Source of the DNA: Opitutaceae bacterium
GTDB lineage: Bacteria > Verrucomicrobiota > Verrucomicrobiia > Opitutales > Opitutaceae
Direction: 5' to 3'
DNA: 43,474 nucleotides
NCBI GenBank assembly: GCA_014879845.1
Contig: JACSRI010000230.1
Span: 1 to 43,474 of the forward strand
Within the stretch, counting starts at the first letter, position 1. The number at the start of each line of letters is the position of its first letter. A program made the position numbers and the translations under genes. Of this stretch, positions 36,455 to 43,474 are shown one piece after another. A model generated the notes under the pieces. The model was not told the origin of the DNA. It did no database searches and saw nothing but the letters and a program-made list of their open reading frames with translations.

Positions 36455-37453
36455 TTAGCCGAAAAGACCGAGGTCGAGCTGGTTTTCGCGGCCCAGGGCC
36501 CAGGCCTCGATCCCGCGTTCCCGCAGGTCGCGGGCGAACTCCGCGGCGAATCCGTGCACGGTGTAGACGAGCCGGGGACGCACCGCTGCGACGAAGCGAA
36601 CCAGGTCGTCGTAGTCGGCATGGTCGGAGAGCGGAAAGGCCGCGTCGTAGCGGTGCCTCGGCATGGTCCACGGGTCGAGCGCCCAGCCGGAGATCATGGC
36701 GGTGCGACGACTGCGGATGCGGCGCACCTCGGGCGACCGGTTGATCTGCGGCGGGCCGATCACGACGTGCCCGGCCGCCTCGTCCGGATCGAAGAGCCGA
36801 TGCGCGGGAAAATGCATCCCGCACGCTTCATACACCGCGGTTATGCGCGCGGTCTGCGCGTGGAGCATGATCGGCAGTCCACTCTCGCCCAGTCGTGCCA
36901 GGACCTCCTGGCTCTTGCCCAGGCTGTAGCAGAAGAGCAACGGCACGGCTCGCTCGTCGATCGCGCGCCGGCAGAAATCCACGATGTCCGCCGCGACCGA
37001 CTCGTCCGGCGGGAAACGGTAGCGCGGCTTGCCGAAGGTCGTCTCCATGATGAGCACGTCCGCGCCACCCGGCGGCACGCGGCAGGGTTCGGCCGAGAGC
37101 CCGGGGCGGAGTTTGAAGTCGCCGGTGTAGAGCAACCGGCCCTGGGCATTTTCGACCAGCACCTGGGCGGAGCCGAGGATGTGGCCGGCTGGATACAGCG
37201 TCGCGCGCGCCTCGGGCGTGATCGGCCAGCTCTCGTCGTAGGGCAACACGATCGTCTCCCGCCGGCCCGGCAGGCGTGCGGCCATGAGCCGCGCCGTCGG
37301 GCCGGTGCACAGGACCGTGCGGTGCCGCCCGAGATGATCGCTGTGCGCGTGCGAGACAAAACTCGCGTCCGCGCGCTCGTGGGCGTCGAGGTGCCACCCG
37401 ATCTGTGGCAGGAAGATGCCGCCGCCGCGCGAACTCTCGACGGTCCAGGCCAT
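36455..37453 (-). CDS. MBL-fold beta-CASP protein, DNA ligase-associated exonuclease-like
   Basis: This 332-residue metallo-beta-lactamase-fold protein carries the metal motif HAHSDHLGRH (His35, His37, Asp39, His40), GHILGSAQVLVE, YTGDFKLRPG with the bridging aspartate, METTFGKP, and, after the beta-CASP insert, SDHADYDDL and VHGFAAEF. This resembles the CPSF73/SNM1-like proteins annotated as DNA ligase-associated exonucleases. No ATP-dependent ligase or Lhr helicase gene, the usual partners, is visible nearby, so the job (DNA or RNA end processing) is open. It ends where the AI-2E permease gene's stop is 22 bases upstream on the same strand, so the two are likely cotranscribed. Confidence 0.85.
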   Translation of the reverse strand: MAWTVESSRGGGIFLPQIGWHLDAHERADASFVSHAHSDHLGRHRTVLCTGPTARLMAARLPGRRETIVLPYDESWPITPEARATLYPAGHILGSAQVLVENAQGRLLYTGDFKLRPGLSAEPCRVPPGGADVLIMETTFGKPRYRFPPDESVAADIVDFCRRAIDERAVPLLFCYSLGKSQEVLARLGESGLPIMLHAQTARITAVYEACGMHFPAHRLFDPDEAAGHVVIGPPQINRSPEVRRIRSRRTAMISGWALDPWTMPRHRYDAAFPLSDHADYDDLVRFVAAVRPRLVYTVHGFAAEFARDLRERGIEAWALGRENQLDLGLFG

Positions 37454-37475
37454 CGGGGCTGGTCGGGCGTGCGCG

Positions 37476-38618
37476 CTAGACGAGCTGGCGGACGTACTTG
37501 CGTTTCGCCAGGCGCCAGGCCGTGACCAGGAACGCCGTGAGCGGGATGGCCAGCACCATGCCGAGGATGCCGTCGAGCGCGGAGCCCCAGAAGAAGATCG
37601 CGATGATGATCGCCACGGGATGCAGGCCGGTCTGCTTGCCCATGATGCGCGGGGTGAGCACGTATCCTTCTATCAACTGCACGAGCACGAACACGCCGAG
37701 GCAGAGCGCGACCGTGAGCAGCCCGCCCTCGTTCTGGAAATACGCCATCGGCAGCACCGCACTCAGGCCGAGGATCGTGCCGAGGTAGGGGATGACGTTG
37801 AGCAGGCCGATCGTGAGCCCGAGCACGAAGCCGAATTGCAGGCCCACGGCCCAGAAGCCGAAGGCGAGCAGCACGCCCATGATCAGCCCGATCACCAGCT
37901 GGCCGCGGAAGAACGCCACCACGATGCTGATGAACTCGCTCACGAGGAAGATCACGTCCTTGCGGGTCTCGTCCTTGAGGAACGGCAGGTTGTCGCGCAG
38001 GGAGTGCGTGGGGTCCTCGTCCGACTGCAGGAAGAAGAACAGGTAGACCGGCACGATCGCGAGGTTGGCGAAGAACCCGACCACGCCCAGCACCGTGCCG
38101 CCGGCGGCCTTGAGATTGGGCAGCACGGCCAGGGCGAGGCTGCGGAGCTGCGTGAGCGTGCCGTCGATGATGCCGCGCAGGGTCTCGTTGGTCATGGCGC
38201 GCGCATACAAGTCGGACCACTCTGGATACTTCTCCTGGATGTGGGTGACCGCGCGATTCCACAGCTCCGGCGCGGCGTTGATGAAGTCGACCAGCTGGCG
38301 CACGAGCGACGGCACGAAGAGCAGCAGGAAACCGAGGAAGACGACCGTGACCAGGGCGTAGAGCACGACCGTGCTGGTCACGCGGGAGAGCTTGAGGCGG
38401 TGCTCGAAGAGTCCGACCACGGGCCGCAGGATCATCGCGAGGATTCCCGCGGCGGCCAGGGGCCAGATCACGGCGGAGAACGCGCCGATGACGCGGCCGA
38501 GCGCGAGGACGAGGATGACGAGCAGCGCGATCGACACCATGAAGGCGCCGAGGCCGAGGGCGAAGCCGATCACGCGTTTCTGGGCGGACGAGAGGAAGGG
38601 GGCCGCAGGTTCGGTCAT
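37476..38618 (-). CDS. AI-2E family transporter
   Basis: This 380-residue membrane protein belongs to the AI-2E/PerM-type permease family (PF01594). It has two N-terminal helix pairs, the long soluble segment between helices 3 and 4 (LVRQLVDFINAAPELWNRAVTHIQ), and the C-terminal GLTIGLLNVIPYLGTILGL with the closing LEGYVLTPRIMGK-like segment (IEGYVLTPRIMGK) and GSALDGILGMVLAIPLTA. Members export or exchange varied small solutes or ions; quorum signal transport is rare. The gene lies directly upstream of the MBL-fold gene on the same strand (22-base gap). Confidence 0.93.
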   Translation of the reverse strand: MTEPAAPFLSSAQKRVIGFALGLGAFMVSIALLVILVLALGRVIGAFSAVIWPLAAAGILAMILRPVVGLFEHRLKLSRVTSTVVLYALVTVVFLGFLLLFVPSLVRQLVDFINAAPELWNRAVTHIQEKYPEWSDLYARAMTNETLRGIIDGTLTQLRSLALAVLPNLKAAGGTVLGVVGFFANLAIVPVYLFFFLQSDEDPTHSLRDNLPFLKDETRKDVIFLVSEFISIVVAFFRGQLVIGLIMGVLLAFGFWAVGLQFGFVLGLTIGLLNVIPYLGTILGLSAVLPMAYFQNEGGLLTVALCLGVFVLVQLIEGYVLTPRIMGKQTGLHPVAIIIAIFFWGSALDGILGMVLAIPLTAFLVTAWRLAKRKYVRQLV

Positions 38619-38764
38619 GGGTGCGCGGTGGGCGGCAGTCTCGCAGAGGCGACCGGGTCAGCGAGCCTTTTCAGTTTGCGGGCGCGACCGGCATCCTTCC
38701 CTCGGATGCGTGAGCGCAGCGTTGGCCGCGGGGGCCTCCTCTCGCCCGCAAGCCGCCGCGCGGC

Positions 38765-39052
38765 TCACGCGATGTGGCTGTCGTCGGCGATGCCGAGCTG
38801 GGCCTGGATGTCGGGCCGCTCCTGCAACTCGTCGAGAAACTCGTCCACGCTGAAGTCGCTCACGATGAAGTCGCCGCATTCGAACGTCGGCGTCTGCGCC
38901 TGGCCGCTCACCTCGAGCAGGCTTTGCAGGTGGTTGTGATCCTGGTCGACATCGCGAATCTCGAGGGAGGCTCCGTGGCTCGAGAAGAATGCCAGCGCCT
39001 CGCGGCACCACGGACAACCTCGACGAACGTACAGAATCGGGTCGCCTCTCAT
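38765..39052 (-). CDS. Glutaredoxin-like protein
   Basis: From ATG 39052 the product has 95 residues and a thioredoxin fold with the CPWC active site (Cys13, Cys16), YVRRGCPWCREAL, the RDVDQD strand, the cis-proline region QTPTFECGDFIVSDFS and a final helix (VDEFLDELQ). It would reduce disulfides or act with glutathione-like thiols in the cytosol. A longer upstream frame lacks homology. Confidence 0.88.
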   Translation of the reverse strand: MRGDPILYVRRGCPWCREALAFFSSHGASLEIRDVDQDHNHLQSLLEVSGQAQTPTFECGDFIVSDFSVDEFLDELQERPDIQAQLGIADDSHIA

Positions 39053-39338
39053 GGCGGCGAGCTTAGCGGGCGCGCACCTGCCCTCAAGAGGTTTTGCCCG
39101 GCGGCGCGCCTGAAAAAGTCCGCGGATTTGTCGTGGGCTCGTTTGACAAGAGACCGTGTGATGGTGCGGCTCCGGTAGGTGATCCGACCTGTGTCGCGCA
39201 CGGACATCGTGTCGTCGGAGGACGCCCGCGAGCGGGCGGCGCAAGGTAGGCGGTCCCTCTCAGTCGCATCGCGACTCCGGGGGGCCGCACAGCGGCTTTG
39301 ACCTCCCCGGGTGAACGCGCATGCTCGGCGTTCACGCC

Positions 39339-39797
39339 ATGGCCTCCAGCACCACCCAGTCTCCCCGCCGCGAGCCGGTAAAGCAGTTCTCCATCTTCAC
39401 CGAGAACAAGGTGGGCCGACTCAACGAGGTGGTGAACCTCCTGCGCACGCACGACATCCACGTGATGGCGCTCACGACGATGGATACGACGGACAGCGCG
39501 ATCATCCGCGTGGTGGTCGACGATCCGGACAGCGCCGCGCGCCTGCTGCGCGAGCACGGCTTCCCCTTCAACGAGAGTGAACTGCTCGTCGTCGAGATGG
39601 CAAACGAGGGCGACCTCAACGCCGTGCTCTCCGTGCTCCTCGCGGCGGAGATCAACATCCACTACATCTATCCGTTTATCTTCCGGCCGCGCGAACGCGC
39701 GGCGCTGGCGCTCAATGTTGAGGACATGGACCTCGCGGCGCGGGCCCTGAGCGATCGCGGGCACCACGTGCTCATGCGGACCGACATTTCGAGGTGA
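39339..39797 (+). CDS. Tandem ACT-domain protein
   Basis: Starting at ATG 39339 (an ATG 18 bases upstream is also in frame), this 152-residue protein has two ACT-like regulatory domains: FSIFTENKVGRLNEVVNLLRTHDIHV with the VVVDDPDSA strand (about 15-75), and a second half VVEMANEGDLNAVLSVLL, INIHYIYPF and ALNVEDMDLAARALSDRG (about 80-145). ACT domains bind amino acids. No enzyme is attached, so it may be a stand-alone sensor. The partner is unknown. Confidence 0.87.
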   Translation: MASSTTQSPRREPVKQFSIFTENKVGRLNEVVNLLRTHDIHVMALTTMDTTDSAIIRVVVDDPDSAARLLREHGFPFNESELLVVEMANEGDLNAVLSVLLAAEINIHYIYPFIFRPRERAALALNVEDMDLAARALSDRGHHVLMRTDISR

Positions 39798-39908
39798 CGA
39801 AACGGGGTATTGGCGGGTCCGCGGCCCTTCCGCCCGGGTAACCCGAGGTGGTATAACTGCGTCACTCTTGCGCGCGCTCGTGCCGCCGCGTCGGCGTAGT
39901 CCCTACCC

Positions 39909-40928
39909 ATGAAAAACACCCGCATCGCCTTCGGCGTGCTTACCCTGCTCGCCGTCGCCGCGTCCGCCACGGCGGTGCACTACTATCTCGAGAACGATGA
40001 GCTGCGCCGGCAACTGCTCACGGCCAGTTCGGAGGCTGCGTCACCGGCCTCCCAAGCGGCGGATATCCAGGCGGCAAACCCGACGGTCGCCGCCGCGGCC
40101 CCAGGGCGCGAAGAGGCGCCGCCTGCGCCGCCGGAGGAACAGGCCGGCCCGCCGCCAGGCGCAGGTGCGCGGCGCGACGAGCGCCGCGCCCGCATGGCCG
40201 AGATGGCCGGCCGCCTCGCCAACGACCCGGAGGCGCGCGCCGCCATGCTTGGCCGCATGAAGAGCGAGGTCGACCGCGTCTACGGTGACCTCTTCGTCAA
40301 GCTCGGGCTCAACGAGGACCAGGCCGACATGTTGCGCTCGTTGCTGGCGGAGCGGCAGATGGCGCGCCTGGAGGGCGAGATGGCGGCGCGAGTCGCCGGC
40401 GACGACGCGGCCCGCGCGGCCGCGCGCACGACAGCGGACACACGGATGCAGTCAATCGAGAGCGGCATCAACGCCCTGCTCGGGCCCGACGGCGTGGGCG
40501 TGATCGACGACTACCAGCGCAGCCAGCCGATGCGGCAGGCGGTGAGCGACGTGGCCCGCCGCGCCAGCTATGCGGGTGTGCCGCTCAGCACCGAGGCCGG
40601 CGACCGGCTGGTCGCCGCCATGCAGTCGGCCGCGCAGGAACATCCTGTCAGTACCAGCGCGGGCTGGCGCCGCGAAACGCTCACGCAGCAGGCCGTCGAC
40701 ACGCAGCTCGCGACCCTGCGCGCGCAGAACGAGGCCGTGCTCACGCAGGCCCGGGAGTTCCTCTCGCAAGCGCAACTCGAGGCGCTCGTCGCGCGGCAGA
40801 TCGAGCAGTATGAACAAACCCAGGCGCAGCTGAACGTGCGCCTGCGCAATCCTGACGTGCCATTCATCGGCGGCGGGCCGGGCGGACCGTCGCCAGGCGA
40901 GTTCGGCGGTCGCCGCGGGGGCCCGTGA
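39909..40928 (+). CDS. Membrane-anchored hypothetical protein, helical, periplasmic
   Basis: This 339-residue protein starts with a single hydrophobic signal or anchor (about residues 6-24), followed by a Pro/Ala-rich linker with REEAPPAPPEEQAGPPPGAG, a long mostly helical domain (about 80-310) and a Gly/Pro-rich tail (GGGPGGPSPGEFGGRRGG). Helical segments are rich in Ala, Arg, Gln and Glu, e.g. LEGEMAARVAGDDAARAA and REFLSQAQLEALVARQIEQYEQTQAQ. The family is not recognised; the overall look resembles periplasmic metal- or stress-sensing helical hairpins, but no motif supports that. A TATAAC at 39852 is a possible -10. Confidence 0.7.
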   Translation: MKNTRIAFGVLTLLAVAASATAVHYYLENDELRRQLLTASSEAASPASQAADIQAANPTVAAAAPGREEAPPAPPEEQAGPPPGAGARRDERRARMAEMAGRLANDPEARAAMLGRMKSEVDRVYGDLFVKLGLNEDQADMLRSLLAERQMARLEGEMAARVAGDDAARAAARTTADTRMQSIESGINALLGPDGVGVIDDYQRSQPMRQAVSDVARRASYAGVPLSTEAGDRLVAAMQSAAQEHPVSTSAGWRRETLTQQAVDTQLATLRAQNEAVLTQAREFLSQAQLEALVARQIEQYEQTQAQLNVRLRNPDVPFIGGGPGGPSPGEFGGRRGGP

Positions 40929-40987
40929 GGCCCGTTTCGACAGGGGACGTTGCGGGCGACGGGTGACTGACTTTTCCGGCCGGCCGA

Positions 40988-41794
40988 TCAGGGCGATCGG
41001 GTCGCCGACGGATCGATCGGAACGGTGATCTGCGGTGGTGCGATGGGTTCGATCGCGGGCGGCGTGATCGCCGGCTGCACGGTCGGAAGCTCGACTTTCG
41101 GCGGCGTAGCCGGGGTGGAGGGGCGTGTGACGACGGGAGGGCTCGGGGGTCCTGCTGGACCGTCGCCGTGGACGACGGCGTGGGGCAGGTCGGCACGGAT
41201 CTCATCGGCACGTCGTTCGGCGGCGCGGATATCTTCGGGACGCCGGGCCAACCTGGCGCGCACCTGCTGGCTGGCGTCGGAGTCGGCTCCGCCCTGTTCG
41301 GCGACAAGCAGCCAGGCGAGGCCTTCGATGTAATTTCGTTTCACGCCCCGCGCGCTCACCAGCATCGCTCCTATGTTGTGCTGCGCCTCGGGCACGCCCA
41401 GGCGCGCCGCGGCGGTGTAGTGCTCGAGTGCCTTGGCATAGTCGCGGGCCACGCCCATGCCGTCATGGTAGAGTTTGCCGAGGCGGAAGTGGGCATCGGC
41501 GATGCCGCCTTCCGCCGCCTTGGACAACAGCGCGTGGGCCTCGGTCAGATCGACGGCGACCTCGCCATCGCCGAAGACCATGCGCGTGCCCAGCTCAAAG
41601 CACGCCTGCGGATCACCCTGGGCGGCCCAGCGCCGCAGCTCCTTCGTGTTCTTCCAACGCGCCCCGCCACCTTCGGTGGAGATCAGCTGCGGTGCCTGGT
41701 CGGCTGGCGTCTTGTCCGCGCCGGCGCGAGCGCCGGACCCCAGCGCGAGGTTCAGGAGGAGAAACAGCGCGCAGACCGCGGGGCGAACGTGCAT
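40988..41794 (-). CDS. Secreted Sel1-repeat protein
   Basis: This 268-residue protein has a signal peptide (ending near GARAGA), then about four Sel1-like repeats from residue 55 to 180 (ACFELGTRMVFGDGEVAVD, AHFRLGKLYHDGMGVARDY, AQHNIGAMLVSARGVKRNY), and a proline/threonine-rich tail (about 205-268). Sel1 repeats form helical scaffolds for protein binding. The protein is exported and probably works outside the cytosol. The gene stands beside pyrC on the same strand but has its own character. Confidence 0.88.
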   Translation of the reverse strand: MHVRPAVCALFLLLNLALGSGARAGADKTPADQAPQLISTEGGGARWKNTKELRRWAAQGDPQACFELGTRMVFGDGEVAVDLTEAHALLSKAAEGGIADAHFRLGKLYHDGMGVARDYAKALEHYTAAARLGVPEAQHNIGAMLVSARGVKRNYIEGLAWLLVAEQGGADSDASQQVRARLARRPEDIRAAERRADEIRADLPHAVVHGDGPAGPPSPPVVTRPSTPATPPKVELPTVQPAITPPAIEPIAPPQITVPIDPSATRSP

Positions 41795-41864
41795 GCAGAG
41801 CGATGGGTGGTGTCAGATTCGTGGAGACGGTGGCCTCTTCATTGCGGCCGACGGCGAAGCGGTG

Positions 41865-43160
41865 TCAGCGCATCAACCGGCAGTCATCGATGACCACGCG
41901 CCCGGCGACGACGGTGTAGCGTACGCGGCCGCGCATCTCCTTGCCGAGCCAGGGCGAGTTGGCGGACTTGCTTTGCAGCGCCGCGGCCTCGACCGTCCAC
42001 TTCTCCTCCGGGTGGAAGACGCAGATGTCGGCCATCGCGCCCGGGGCAAGCGTGCCGGCGGGGAGCTTCACGATCTGCGCGGGCTTGTGGGTCATCAGCG
42101 CGAGCACGTCCTTGAGCGGCATCTTCTCCTGGCGGTGCAGGATCTCGAGCGTCACGGGCAGCGCTGTCTCCAGGCCGATGATACCGAAGGGCGCGTAGTC
42201 GAACTCCTTGTCCTTTTCGTAGTTCGTGTGCGGCGCATGGTCGGTGGCGATGCAGTCGATCGTGCCGTCCTTCAGGCCCTCGATGATCGTGCGGCGGTCC
42301 GCCTCCGTGCGCAGGGGCGGGTTCATCTTGAAGTTGGTGTCGTAGCCGATGACCGACTCGTCGGTCAGGGCGATGTGGTGCGGCGAGGCCTCGCAGGTGA
42401 CGTTGACCTTGCGCTGCTTGGCGCGGCGCACGATCTCGACGGCCGTGCCCGAGCTCATGTGCTGGAGGTGGATGTGCCCGCCGGTGTGCGTGGCGAGGAT
42501 GACGTTGCGGGAGACGATGATGTCCTCGGCGGCGGCGGGCCAGCCGCGCAGGCCGAGGCGCAGCGAGACCAGGCCCTCGTTCATGACTGCACCCTTGGTC
42601 AGCGCCTCATCCTGGCAATGATCCATCACCGGCAGGCCGAACATGTTGGCGTACTCGACGGCTCGGCGCATGAGCTCGTTGTTCTGCACGCACATGCCGT
42701 CGTCGGTGATCGCGATGACGCCGGCGCGCTTGAGCGAACCTATGCCGGCGAGCGCCTCGCCCTTCATGCCGAGGGTGATGCAGCCGGTCGGGTAGACGTG
42801 GACGAGGGCCTCGCGCTTGATCGCGTCGACGATGTACTGGATCGTGCCGGCGTTGTCGGCCGGGGGCGAGGTGTTCGGCATGCACACGATCGTGGTAAAC
42901 CCGCCGGCCGCGGCGGCGAAGGAGCCAGTCTGGATCGTCTCCTTGTGTGTCTGGCCGGGCTCGCGCAGGTGCACGTGGATGTCGACGAGGCCCGGGCACA
43001 CGACCATGCCGGTGGCGTCGATCACGCGGGCCGCGGTCTTCTGCTCGGCGCTGAGCGAGGCCACGATGTGGCCATCGACCGAATACACGTCGCCGGTGGC
43101 GTCGCGACCGGCGGCGGGGTCGATCACGCGACCGTTCTTGATCCAGAGAATCTCAGGCAT
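41865..43160 (-). CDS. pyrC: Dihydroorotase
   Basis: This 431-residue amidohydrolase is a class I-type dihydroorotase. Motifs are DIHVHLREPG (metal His62 and His64), MPNTSPP, the DDG segment (153-155), His181 in MDHCQDE, the ASPHH stretch and the catalytic Asp307 in ATDHAPH. It forms dihydroorotate from carbamoyl aspartate in pyrimidine synthesis. It lies downstream of pyrB on the same strand, with repeat copy 4 in the gap. Confidence 0.96.
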   Translation of the reverse strand: MPEILWIKNGRVIDPAAGRDATGDVYSVDGHIVASLSAEQKTAARVIDATGMVVCPGLVDIHVHLREPGQTHKETIQTGSFAAAAGGFTTIVCMPNTSPPADNAGTIQYIVDAIKREALVHVYPTGCITLGMKGEALAGIGSLKRAGVIAITDDGMCVQNNELMRRAVEYANMFGLPVMDHCQDEALTKGAVMNEGLVSLRLGLRGWPAAAEDIIVSRNVILATHTGGHIHLQHMSSGTAVEIVRRAKQRKVNVTCEASPHHIALTDESVIGYDTNFKMNPPLRTEADRRTIIEGLKDGTIDCIATDHAPHTNYEKDKEFDYAPFGIIGLETALPVTLEILHRQEKMPLKDVLALMTHKPAQIVKLPAGTLAPGAMADICVFHPEEKWTVEAAALQSKSANSPWLGKEMRGRVRYTVVAGRVVIDDCRLMR

Positions 43161-43192
43161 GGTGGGAAAATTGAAGGTCGGACAGCAGACTG

Positions 43193-43291
43193 GCCACAGA
43201 GGTCACAGCGGGGCCACAGAGATCACAGAGTGCGGGAGGTTTATGATGGTCGTTCTCTGTGGCCTCTGTGTCTCCTCTGTGAACTCTGTGA
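43193..43291. repeat. Dispersed CACAGAG-type inverted repeat, copy 4
   Basis: The left arm (43193-43230, CCACAGAGGTCACAG and CCACAGAGATCACAGAG) and the right arm (43254-43291, CTCTGTGGCCTCTGTG and CTCTGTGAACTCTGTGAC) enclose a short spacer of about 23 bases. It is the most compact copy and lies within the pyrB-pyrC gap. Confidence 0.88.
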
Positions 43292-43312
43292 CAAGGTCGG
43301 GTATGTTCACAA

Positions 43313-43474
43313 TCACTCCGGGCTCGCGTGCGCGGCCTCGGTGGCCTGCAGCACGGAGCTGGGCGAGCAGCCGGCGCAGAGGAAGAGCACGGCCATGCGC
43401 ACGGCGATGCCGTTGGTCACCTGGTCGAGGATGACCGAGCGCGAGGAGTCGGCCAGGTCGGAGTCGATCTCGAC
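43313..43474 (-). CDS. pyrB: Aspartate carbamoyltransferase catalytic subunit, C-terminal end only
   Basis: The last 53 codons lie on the minus strand; the stop is at 43313-43315 and the rest of the gene is beyond the window. They read [20 protein letters not shown] and then [13 protein letters not shown], the C-terminal signature of aspartate carbamoyltransferase. The enzyme makes carbamoyl aspartate, the substrate of the dihydroorotase encoded next, so the two genes form a pyrimidine operon. Confidence 0.9.
   Translation of the reverse strand, partial: VEIDSDLADSSRSVILDQVTNGIAVRMAVLFLCAGCSPSSVLQATEAAHASPE

Noticed and set aside
39143-39148. TTGACA upstream of the ACT protein as a promoter
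   Set aside because: A good -35 match, but no -10-like hexamer at 16-18 bases.

Overview
This is high-GC bacterial DNA, probably from Verrucomicrobiota and most likely Opitutaceae or a near relative. That placement is inferred from the gene mix (FucP-type permease, long sodium:solute symporter, secreted rhamnosidase-like enzyme, bacterial alpha-2-macroglobulin, tandem-ACT protein) and from dispersed CACAGAG-type repeats. It is not proven by any marker gene here. Most of the window is ordinary chromosome: single genes or short operons on both strands, with no phage, plasmid, CRISPR array, transposase or tRNA seen.

Layout. 1-7715 (+): end of an [2Fe-2S] subunit and a Tat-exported molybdenum hydroxylase (IorAB-like), a secreted GH78-like glycosidase, an adenine deaminase and a 4-TM membrane protein. 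8090-12095: a DUF4256 protein, an internally deleted solute-binding protein, a MmcQ/YjbR protein and the helicase HrpB. 12096-13503: a CACAGAG repeat, then a roughly 900-nt stretch without a credible gene. 13504-20092: carboxylesterase, TypA/BipA, a TonB-C lipoprotein, two small proteins, a rhomboid protease with large extra domains and an RBBP9-like hydrolase. 20412-26889: a sugar-uptake neighbourhood (FucP-like permease, SSS symporter, PfkB kinase, MFS transporter). 27145-33129: a 1994-residue alpha-2-macroglobulin. 33429-41794: DUF900 hydrolase, 3-methyladenine glycosylase, DUF3108 protein, MBL-fold exonuclease-like protein, AI-2E family permease, glutaredoxin, ACT protein, an anchored coiled-coil protein and a Sel1 protein. 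41865-43474 (-): pyrC and the 3' end of pyrB, so pyrimidine synthesis closes the window.

The outstanding item is the stretch from about 12460 to 13357. On the + strand it folds by eye into more than fifteen local hairpins, at least six of them capped by GNRA tetraloops. It has a possible pseudoknot near its 5' end and ends in a textbook Rho-independent terminator. It does not show the signatures of RNase P RNA, tmRNA, SRP RNA, rRNA or a group II intron that I know. I call it a large structured non-coding RNA of unrecognised class, in the size range of GOLLD, ROOL and OLE.

Other points of interest are four copies of an inverted CACAGAG/CTCTGTG repeat in different intergenic settings (one splits pyrB from pyrC), a REP-like palindrome with 18-bp perfect arms, a 14-bp LacI-type palindrome between the two sugar transporters, an inserted loop of about 110 residues in the SSS symporter, and the internally deleted solute-binding protein.
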